Part shown: piece by piece, positions 34,134 to 46,100 of the stretch | How positions within the stretch are numbered: position 1 is the stretch's first letter | Layout of the letters: each line of letters begins with the position of its first letter | Assembly (NCBI GenBank): GCA_017165825.1 | Contig: CM029382.1 | Span: forward strand, 23,163,880 to 23,227,879 | Length of the DNA: 64,000 nt | From: Hepsetus odoe | Taxonomy: Eukaryota; Chordata; Actinopteri; Characiformes; Hepsetidae | Reading direction: 5' to 3' | Position numbers and translations under genes: made by a program | Notes under the pieces: generated by a model | Seen by the model: the letters and a program-made list of their open reading frames with translations, nothing else | The model's database searches: none | What the model was told of the DNA's origin: nothing

Positions 34134-37100
34134 CTAAAAAGACATACAAGAGTGTACAGGTCATTGCATAAGGATCTGGTGCATCAAAGGGATCATTTGA
34201 CATTCACTGTCTGAAGAGCGCAGGAGCTGGCAGGCCTATTTTAACGACATTAACAATGTTCTTATTTTACAGAGTCATCACATTGTTCACATTTTGTTAC
34301 GATTCAGTCTCAACTTAAAAAGAAGTTTTGGACAAGATTTTCACTCTATATTTTCCAGCATTCATCTTTCCCTCTATCCTAACTTCTATCCTAAAAAACA
34401 TCTCCATAGCTTGATGCTGCCACCACCATGTTTCACTGTAGGGAAGGTAATACTTAAGGCCAGAAAGCAATTTTCACTCTTCTCTCTTGCTGGTTAAAGT
34501 CAAATGCTGCAGTGTCCAAGAGGTTTTAGTGCAAAAATAAAGAAGCAAACTAAAGCCACTTAAGCATTTAGATCTGATCTTACTGGTGTCCACGTTGCGA
34601 ATGTCTGGTCGTTTGTTGTTGACAATCTTGTGTCCTGGGCCGTTTCCGTACATCAGAGTGGTGAATGGGAGCATGTCCAATCCATAGAGAGGGGATTTAC
34701 CTTTCAGAAATAGAATTATTTTTAAAACCAAAGAGAACAAAAGCACAAACACACACTCATTAGCCATCACTGCATTCACCCACACACCTAGATTAACTTT
34801 GGAGCTAAAAATAAGGATATAATTACATAATTATAAGGCAAATACACTTACCCAGTATGCTGTTCCCTCTGAAAGGATATCCATTGAAAGACAGTGAGTG
34901 GGAGTGGTCAGCAGTGACGATGGTCAGAGTCTCTTCCTCTTTGGTCAGTTCCAGTGCACGGCCGACAGCGTTGTCAAGGGCAACGGCTTCATGCAGTGCC
35001 ATGGAGGCACGACTGGCATGGTGACCCTGATCGATACGCCCACCTGTACACACAACACCTCCAATGATTTTCTGATTAAGAGGCAATTATTTAAAATATA
35101 TATGTGGCTTTTGGTAAAGGTTTGTGACCCCTAGTGATGCCACAGTCATCTGTAGGTAGTAGGCCAAGAAAGTATAAAATGGAAGGAAATTACACAATAA
35201 AGCCCCCCAAAAGAGAATGACTTTAGATACATTTGATGTCTGACATTTGGAAACTGATGAATACTAATGCCCAAATCATCATTTACCTTAAGTCAATGTT
35301 AATTAAAACCAAGTGGACTCACACTGTTACCCTACGTTCACACAGCAGCCTAATTGTTTCCAATAGAGGTGGCTTGTAGCTGCAGATTGGAGATTTGAAG
35401 CATGGATCCAACAAACTGGGTCCAAAAAGTTCCTAAGAACTGTTCCAGGCAGAAGATCATCAGACTTACACTCTGTTTCATTTTGATCCCTCAAAGTTTT
35501 CACTGAATGAAGAGAAACTTACAAAACATATGCACTTAGTGTCCTGTGCAAAGGTCTTGAGCCATCCCTCATTTCTTGTTTGTAAGGAATTGAGACAACA
35601 GGTTCAGTGATTTATGGAAACATATGGAAACATACATGCAAATCCAGTCTAAACACAAAGAGAGTTTGTCAAATTCTAGCCAGCTTTAAAATCTAAATTT
35701 CAGCACAGCCTGAAATCTCTTAATGCTTTCCTGTCATTTTTTTAAGTTGTCTAGAGGAACAGTTCTTCAGGCTTCTGGAAGGACATTCCAGAACTCTTCT
35801 TTGGACATCAGCTGTCTTTTGTTTGCATTCCCTGTAGTCTAATCCCACACTGCTATAACCACAGGCACATAATACATTCAGCATTTTTTACCCATAATAC
35901 CCTGGGAATATATGAAAAAGTCTAATGGGAAATACCATTTTCAAAGTGCCAAGTTTGAAAATGGCATTTTTTTGTTGTTCTAAAAAAATTACATATATGA
36001 AAACTTTTCACTTAAATTTGCAAAATGAATAAAAGTAGTAGTAGCATCAATTTTTCGTTAAACCAGATTAAAAAATAAAACCCTATTTAAGATTTTCCCA
36101 TGCTTCTGTCTCTAAGTCCTGAGTGGATTGATGGATTGATTGAATAACGGATTGGCCAACTGATTGCATGTCTGACTGATTAATGAACTGATCGAACTGA
36201 TCGATCACTTACCCTCCACCAGAAGAAAGAATCCTTTAGGATTCTTCTGCAGGATGCGGATGGCTTTCTCAGTGGTCTCGATGATGGAAGGATCCATGAG
36301 TGGGTCTCTCTCTGCCTCAAACCTCATATCGCCCGGTTCAAACAGAGCTGAAGTGGTACAGAAAGAGTATCAAAGGGGACAAAAAGATTTTTTTAGTGAA
36401 AGAATAGCATTTTTAAAATATTTTTTGCTGTACTGTAGTACTGTATCAAGTGATCAAGTTTAACTGAAAGTGATTGGTCAGATATTCATATCTTTCCATG
36501 AAGAACAATAATTCATCTAGATATCGTAGTGTTTCTGTTGTCTGTTGACGATATCTGAAGAATAATTAGTAAAACATCAGGCGTCTGTCATCTAAAATAC
36601 AAAAATTATTACATTTTAATGTAAAATCTGTTTTGTAGTTTTTGTTCAAAAAACAAGGCTTTTTAAATGAATAAGTCTCTTTTTTTTGCATATGTAATTC
36701 TCCATCCTCCATCCATCCATTATCTGCCGCTTGTCCCAAATGGGGTCGCGGGGGAGTGCTGGTGTCCAACCCAGCGCACACAGGGCGAGGACGGGGGACG
36801 CACCCTGGACAGGTCGCCAGCCCATTGCAGGGAGGAGCAGGACGGGGACGGCACCTTGCTCAAGGGTACCTCAGGGCAACCTACTGGGAAGGGGTTCGAA
36901 CCCCCGATCCTCCGATCATGTGGCCAACGCCCTAACCACTAGGCCACCACTGCCCCTGCATATGTAATTAATGGTATGAATTTTTGTCTTCTCTTTTTAG
37001 GTGACACGTTTAAGCAAATTAAAAGCCTTGTAGTTACCAAAACTGTTAATATTTTATGTATGTAATGATATTTTCTAAACCTATGTTATCATCTATAAAG

Positions 37101-40100
37101 GTTTATTCTACTTGCTAGTTGAAAGTGACAATTCTTGTCATTGTGAGGTCACAGCACAGCACACAGTGAACCACGAAATTGGACCTCTGCATTTAACCTA
37201 TGCACAAACACACAGCGTGCAACTATGCAGTTATGAAAGCACCCGGGGAGCAGTGACGGGGATGGTACCTTGCTCAAGGGTACCTCAGGGCTACCTACTG
37301 GTAAGGGGTTTGAACCCACACTCTTCCGATCCAGTGGCCAACCCCAGAAACATTAACATCAGTCAACAACATCAATGAAAATGTTGAAATAAACCTTTAG
37401 AAATGTCTATGTAGGTTAATGTGAACTGTGATATAAGGCTTATGAAGACAGCATTTAGCCTTATAAACATCACCTTCCAGTAAAAGTGTTACCCAAAAAA
37501 ACCCCTACTAGTCTAAAGTACTTATAAACCCTTTGACAAATAAAGTCATTTTTTAAAAGTAGTAACAAACTCTAACTGCAAAAGCGGCATCTTCAGTTTA
37601 GGCCGTGATTGTCAAATAAAATGAATGTTAATTTCTAGTGTCCCCATGAGATTTACAATATTATGTTAGCACTGTGCACATTTACAGATTGTTCTAGATA
37701 AAGAATTTCCATGAAGCTTATAAAACATTACGCCTTTTTTCATTTGAATTTTATATCAGAAAGTATGATACTCGTTTTAAAGTGACTCCTTCAGTGAAGG
37801 TATAGAGCTATAGCCACAGTTTTCTATTTTTAACAATTTCTGACTAACCAAACCTGGTAACTCTAGGGTGGCGGTGGTCTAGTGGTAGGGTACTCGCCTA
37901 CGGACCTCCGGTTCGAATCACACCTCTAGCACTACCACCACTGGGTCCCTGAGCAAGACCCTTAACCCTGAGTTTCTCCAGGGGGACTGTCCCTGTAATT
38001 AGGACATGTAAGTCGCTCTGGATAAGAGCGTCTGCTAAATGCCGTAAATGTAAATGTACACTTTTACCATCTATGGAATAATAATATTACATACTATGGA
38101 AAAGTCTTGAGACCCTCATTTTTTCATATTTTGGTTTCAAAGACTCAGATGTTCTTGCATTTTTTTATGTATAGTTGAGGAACTGTTCTCCAGTTCTTCC
38201 TGAAGGACGAAGGTTTCGTCTCTCATTTTCAGACCATTCAGGCTGTGCTGAAGAATAACAGTGGTCGTAGCAAATCTTGACTTTAATGAGGGGATCAACA
38301 CTAATCCAATGTGTTGAATCCAGCTCCTGTAGTCTTAATCAATGACAGAGATCATTGCAAAATTTGGGCTTCCAACCAAAATTTAACATGTAGCAACTCT
38401 TGCTGGACTTACAGGTGTCAGTACCTGCAGAGTTCAATTACAAAATCCAAATACATTAGACTTTTTAATTTGTCCAAAATCTATTAATAAAAAATTAAAA
38501 GCATGTTTTATTTCACTTATACCTTCATCTGAAGGTTGACTTTTGTTAAAAAGTTTCTTCTAAACTCACCCATCAGGTAGTCTGTAGTCGTTGGGTCCAC
38601 TGCATCAAAGTCCTTCTTATTCCACACATAATGAGCCACCTAAAGAAAATTTGTGAAAATTCTTATATTTACTCTCCATCATTTTCTCTCTACTTCCCTC
38701 TCCATCTTCCATCCTTTACCCCTTTACAACCACTCCCTACCTCTAGATCCTAAACTTTTGCTTGTCTGATTGCACAGCACTGTGCAAAAAAAACTTTATC
38801 CACCCCTCATTTCTGCAATCAACTTTTACTAAAAGTATATACTATTTTCTGCCTCTCAAGCTGTCTTATCTTTGGAACACTGAGTAGATTAAATGAAACA
38901 GAAACAAATGTTGCTAAAAGTCTGCAAAGTGTCTAAAGATAAAAGGTTCTAGATATAGGATTTCCAACCACACTTCCTGTCCTTCAGGAAGATCTGGAGA
39001 ACTGCTCAGGTACAGAGACTGTACTGAAAATGAGAGACAACAATACTGTCCTTCAGGAAGATCTGGAGAACTGCTCCACCAACCTACACACCGGGAAGCC
39101 ATATGGAGCTCCTGGAATGCTACTCAGGTGTTTCTCTCCCTCATTGTGCAATCAGAACTCAATGAGGCCCTCTCCCGCTTGTACCCTCAGCTCTGGAACA
39201 GCTCTGAGAAGCTGCCATCTTCACCAAACTCGATCTCCACAATGTGTACAATCTGGTGAGGGTCCCGGAGGGCGATGAGTGGAAGATAGCATTTAGTACA
39301 ATGTCTGGCCATTTTATGTACAGGGTAATGCTCTACAGGTTAGTAAACGCTCCTTCCGTCTTCCAAATTTTCATCAGTGACGTCCTGAGATACATGCTTG
39401 ACAGAATATCTCAATGATATCCTTATTTATTCAGAATCTTTTAACACACGTCTCTCAGGTATGATCTGTGTTCTCCCAGTTGCACTCTCATGTATTATAT
39501 GCCAAGGTGGAGAAATGCGAGTTCCACTGCTCCGAAATCTCCTTCCTCAGGTTTTGTGTTGGCCCACGGGGAGCGGAGATGGAGAGGAAGAAGGTAGAAG
39601 CAGTGACGGAGTGGCCGGAGCCCCGCACAGTGCGGCAATTGCAATGTTTTCTTTGGTTCGCAAACTTTTACAGACGCTTTAAACTTCAGCACAGTGGCAG
39701 CCCCCTTAAAAGCACTGTTGCATGGAAAACCAAAGACTCTCGTATGGACTGCTGAAGCTTTCCAGGATTTAAAACAGCGGTTCATCTTGGCACCGATTCT
39801 AAAACTCCCAGATCCTGAGAAGCTATTTATGGTGGAAGTGGACGCATCAGAGGTAGGTTTGGGGGCCGTGCTGTCGTAGCCTCATGGCGAATCCAAGAAG
39901 CTTTGTCCCCATGCTTTCTTCTCACCACAGGTATGATGCCCTTTGAATGCGTGTTGGCCGGGGAATTCACCTTCACCAATCTGCACCCAACCCACCACAC
40001 CTGGACAACCAGACCCCATATTGTGTGTTCTTTATTTGGAGCACTGCCTTTTTCCATTTTGTTTTATTTTACAGAGAATAAAGTATCATACAGATTTGCC

Positions 40101-43100
40101 ACGCACTTGTGCCTCTGACAATCTCCTTTTGCACACACCAAGATGACAACTATACTGAAACTGAGAAACAAAAACACTGTCCTTCAGGAGGAAGTGGAGA
40201 ACTGTTCCTCAACAACACTTCAAAAATGCACGAAAAATGGCTCTTGTGAAGCAAATTATGAGGAGGACTTTTGCACAGTACTGCATGAAGGTTATAGACC
40301 CATTGAAGGTTTTTAGTTTGAAGCTCTTGAAAAGGATGCATTCTTTCCTCTCTTTAAAATAAAAGGCTGGAATTTCATATTTATTTTAGAATTCAGGCCA
40401 TGTACTCAGTACATGGCCTGAATTAAATTAAAGCATCTGAACTTGATTAAAGCATCTTTGGCATCTATAGTAGAAAATAAAGTTTATTGAGTTAAATCAT
40501 CCTCGCTTCACCTTTCCTTTCTTCATGCTGATCCACTCGTTTATCAGGTTGCGGTTATCCTCTCTCTTCCCACTGGCCAGCAGGTTCTTGGGGTATTCAG
40601 GGTCCAGCGTCCCTCTGGGGGTCATGTACTTACGACCTCCGCCGATAATCACCTACACACACATGCACAGGTGAGTACACACAGGCAGAATTAGGGGTAC
40701 AGCAACACACATGTACAAAACACACTCAAATACACACACACACACACACTCACACACTCACATCAATATCAGTGTTGTTGATCAGCTGGGCGGCGATGTC
40801 TGTGCAGCCAGCTCGTTTGGCTGAAGCAGGCATTTCAGCATCACTGTACCACTTCCTGCTGGAGCTGTGGGCATACGCACCTGCCGGAGTGGCATGCTGG
40901 ACACGAGTGGTAGTCACAATACCCACTGACTTACCTACACACACACACACACACACAGATAAAGACTGTTTATTACTCAGTTTAATAACTGTTTAATTAA
41001 CTGATTATCAGTGAATGTTCAGATAGATACATGAGTGCATGTAACATCTTAAACTAACACTTAGTGTTTCTCTCTCATCATTCACCCTGTCCATCTGCCA
41101 CACCTCCACCTCTCCCTCTCTTGATTTTAATAAACTCTTTCTCTCTTTCACACACACGTTCTCCTACTCAGCCCTGTCACACCCCTAATATTTCATTCTG
41201 ATTTCCCATACGCCATCATTTGTTTCTCTCCTTTAATCTTTCATCTTTTTTGGGGGCTGTGTATTTGTACCATTCTGAATACATGGGACACACACACACA
41301 CACCATATAGTACACACTAATCCTTTTCCATTTTGTCATGAGCCAAAATAAACAAATGCACATTAAACAGAGATGAAGATGAAGGATGGATTAAGCAGTG
41401 CACTGTACAGTGCAAATGCAGCAGGAAAAAAACAAAAAAAAAAACCATGTATGCATTTATGTATGTGTTTATTGAAGTTTTGCTCTAAGCTTTAATGAGC
41501 CCAAGAACAAGCCCATCCTGAACCACATCACCGAGTTTTTAGACGACATGAAACTGATCCATAATTGTGGGAAAAAAAACCCTTCTAGTTTACAGAACTA
41601 TTTGTAACCATTTTGTTAATGAGTTAAACCATTTTTCCAGTTTGAAATAGTCTTAGATGAAGCCATGAATTAGTACATTTTTAAAGCCTTAAAATGATCT
41701 TTGCTTTTTACTAAATGAACAGAAGTTCTTCTTTTACTCTTCAGCCCTGATGCTGGTTCATACATTTTTTATTCTTAACTTTTTTTTTTTTTTTTTTTTC
41801 TGCCAATTTAATCATCTTCATTATCACCCATAAGCCAAGAACCCCTCAATGATACAAAACCACCAACACTGGGAGGGTGAGCACCAATTGGGAGCAGTCG
41901 TAAGAAGAAGAAGAAAACAATCAGTAGAAAACTATATATAAAAATAAACTATATATAGACCTGCATAAAAATGTGTTTTTATTTGTGTACCTGCATCTTT
42001 AGCCCACTGGAGTATAGATGTGACCTCGTTGCCTTTCTGTGAGTGACACACTCCGTTTCTAGCAGCAGCACTAAGACCCACCACATTCAGGTTAGTCTTC
42101 ACACCACACAGGTACGCTGTCGCCGTGGCGGCACTGTCTGGAATCTGAAAATCTACTGTATACACCTACAAACAAACACACGCACAGTTCAGTAATATAC
42201 ATATTTACTTTATTGACCTCAGCAAAGTGTTTTTTTTTTCCTGTCTGTTTAGTTTCTAATTTAATATATTTGTTGTCTACTAAGAAAATTAATATAAAAA
42301 TATGTGAGGATGCCATTCATTCTTGAAATATATTAGTATATCAGTGTGTGTTCATTGTAAGGGTGTTTGTATTTCTGTGCACATTTTCAAACTCTATACA
42401 TAGACAAAGGTATAGAGAAGGTCCTCATAAGTACACTAAGGTCCTCACAAGTAGGTAGAAAAACATAATAATGGTCCTTGCAAGTTACTTTACACAAACA
42501 GCATGTTTATCTAAAAAGAGCCAATTATTCATTTCACAAGTGTAAGATAGTGCTGAAAAACAGAAAAAATGAATGCATGAAAGGATACTGATACTTTAAA
42601 ACCCTATAATGCATTGCCTTTCACTGCAATAACTATCATCAAGGGTTAAAAGTAGCCACTGCTGGACAGTGTGTGTGGGTTAAATACAGGGGATGCATTT
42701 TGTTGTGGTTTACTGTGTGCCATGCTGTTCACAATGACACAGTCACTTTCACTTCACTTTGTATTTTTATGGCTGTACCTTAGCAAGGCCCACATAAGGA
42801 AACACATCCATGTTCAAGACAGTCTCCTCCCCCGTTCGATTCTGCAGCTGTCCCTTTAGGATACGGGCGGCTGTGATTGTGGTGATGCCCATTCCTAGAA
42901 ACCATTGATGCGTAATGTTAAAGCTTTTAAAATTTGTCTTTTGTAAATAATGTAGATTTTAATTTTAATGCTACTTTTTAAATTTGCGACACTGTGAATA
43001 TTCCAATTTTTTTTGTTGCTTTATTTCACAAACTTGATTTGTAGAGTACATGTGTGCAAAAGTGTTGAACCACCCCTCTTTTTTTTTTTTCATATTTTGC

Positions 43101-46100
43101 TTGCAAAGATCCAAACTTTCTTGTATTTATAATATTTTTTCGAGGAACAGTTTTCCAGGCTTTCTGAAGGACAAAATATTTGTCTCTTATTTTCTATATT
43201 ATATATATATCTATATTTGTTTTTCTTTTTCATTGGTGATCTACGTCTGAACCTTCAAGCAAGAAAAGCATCTAACTTAAACATGAAGCTGTGTAGAAAC
43301 AGGTGCGGATGATTCCAGGTGATCAGGTGATTAGTTTCATGCTTGGTTTAGAACCTCTTTATCTAGAACCTTTATCTATTGCAACCTGTCAAACTGTCAA
43401 ACATTTGATTCCATTTTTTTCATGCAAAAACAAAGACAGTTTAAAATGCATTAAATAAATAATAAATACATTTTCATTTTCATTTTGCACCAACAATATA
43501 ATTCCTTAGCAAAATATTAATAAATGATGGGTGGTATATTTAAAACTATTAAAAAAAAAAAAAACTACAAAACTAGTAGTACAATTTTGAGTTGGTTCAA
43601 TGTTCAATCTCACCATCTCCCAAGAACAGCATGATATTTTTGGCCACATTTGTGTTGACTTTTCTGCTGAGAGCAGATTCCAGCGTAGTTTGAGCCTGAG
43701 TCCTCCAAAACTCGGGGTTCTCCTCTTCAACTAGGAAAGGAAAAAAAACATGCAATCAAACACACATCCAACTTAACTGCTATAAGCATCAAATTTTAGA
43801 ATAGCTATCAATTTGCAGCGAACCTTCCTTCTAAAGTGAAGTGAAAGTGATTATTCTTGTAATTATGAAATGCAGCACAGCACAACACAATGAAATTCAA
43901 CCTCTGCGCTTTCACACATACACACACACGCAGCAGGGGACAGCTATTGAATGCACCCGGCAAGCAGTGATGGGGACGGTACCTTGCTCAAGGTAACTCA
44001 TTCATTCCTTTCTGGTTGCACCTCTGAAATGTTTTTTTTTTTTTTTTTTTTGCCCTAAGCTACCAACATTGAAAATTAATATTTGGCCTTTTTGGATTAA
44101 ACACAGATTGAAACTCTTCTCCTTCAGCAAGAAGTCCTGGGATAGAGCAGCTGCTCTTTATCATTTGACACAACCCACTGGTTAAACTGGAACCAAGTTT
44201 TTTACAGTCAGGGCAATATCTAGAAACTCCAGAAAGCCTAGATTTAGGGCTGCTTATTCTAGTCCAAATCGAAAATCAAAGGTGATTGGTTGATTCCTCT
44301 TTTAATTATGTCGGAGGTTAATCTGACATGGCAAGACTTCAGGCCACCTCCTGATAGGCTGAAAAATTGATCTTATAATAATGATAATAATAATCATCTT
44401 AGATACCTCATTAGAAACAAATCGGTCCTTTGAGAATGTAATGCTGTTGTTTCCGACAAAGAGCCTTAAACTCGACAAATCGGATCTCATCAAATAAAAC
44501 TAAACAGAAAGAGCTGATGTTTATGTGCTAGTTCCAAGAAGATAATGATGGTTCCCCATCTGGCATTCTGTTACAAAATTAGCTTTCTGTAAAACTCCAG
44601 TCTAGTCTGAATCACTGCATTGATTTGTAAGGACAGGATTAGTATTGTGGTACAGGCCTGAGCCAATAGGGAGCTCATGCTTTGCGTGACTCCTGCATTG
44701 AAGCAATATTTTACTTGTGAGCATAAATTTTCTGTATTATTACATAATCTACTGCAGTGAGTGCAGCTGAAGGGAACATATGTGGGGGGGGGTGCATTTG
44801 AGTGTGTGAAGAAACCAAAGTAAAGCGAGAGAAATACCCACTAGACTGCAGATTTCATTTGGGTAGATGGTGTATGTGTTGCAATTCATTAGCTTGGGCT
44901 TTGGTCTCTTCCCTAAACAAAAACACCCGCTTGAATGCACCCAAACACCACAAAACACAGTTGTGTAATCATCTTCCAAATAAGTATTGGTGCTCATTTT
45001 GCTGCTTTCAACATCCTGAGGAGAACAAAGAAAAATATCACTTATATAACTTACATTATCTCCCCCTCCCCATCACCACCCCCATGCATGCACTGCTGGA
45101 GAGAGCCTGGGAATCCTAAAAGACTTCTTCAAAAACAACCAGGATACTCAACAGAACCAGCTGAAGGTACTTTGAACAGTCCTGATGTAGCCTCTTTTTC
45201 AGGCTCCACTAACGGCCATTCTGACACCAGCAGCAGCAGCATACTCCTTCAGGAGAGCAATTTATTTCTGCATAAAGAATGTTTCTTGGTATAAAACCAC
45301 AAAACTTTTCCAATACAAAACCCTATAATCAATTATTATATGATCCGATGCCCGAATGAGCTATGCCATGCCATTCAACTTGTTAAGCAATGCAACCATC
45401 TTATTACCCCACATAGTGCGTATGCTTGTTGGTGAGATGGGCGCCAAAGGGTTGTCACAGTTGCCACAGGAACGAGGTTGATGTATCTGTTAAAGAGGTC
45501 ACTGGATATATTTGTTTATCCTAAATGTTGACTTGGATGGAAAACCAGTTTGCATAATGATCTCTCCTAATCTTTTTCCCCAAGGTCAGCCTTACAAAGC
45601 CTGCCCAATTTCTCTCCGCTGAGTCCTGCCTAATGAGCTTCTTCTAATAAGCCAGATCTGCCCTCAGCGCTAGCCTGGCCTCAAAGCTGCAGAGCAAAGA
45701 ATCAAGCATAATGCTGAGAACACCGGTCTTCATCCATCACAGTGTCCAAGTCATGAAACTGGATTTTGTCTTCTGGATTGGATGAAATTCTTGCAATTGG
45801 GTCATTTCATGGCCTGTTTAAGGGCTTTAATCCAATCCTGACTGTCAGGGGCTATATCTGCCCAGCATCTATGGAAAGATCTCAAAAATAAATGAACAAA
45901 ATACAATTGGCAAACTTGGTGTGGAACCTTTACCTTAATGAATGAAATCATTTAGGTTCCTTGTCCTGTACATTTAATCCATCTGAACACACCTGCAATG
46001 AACACTGCAATGCCTATGCCTAACAGTGTTGAGGACGGGACCTTGCTCACAACCCTCAAAACCCTCTGATTATGGGGCCTTGTTTCAAACAATAAGCCAC

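Noticed and set aside
43506..43730. 74-codon minus-strand frame
   Set aside because: Wrong frame of alpi exon 2; the correct frame reads VEEENPEFW to FLGD.
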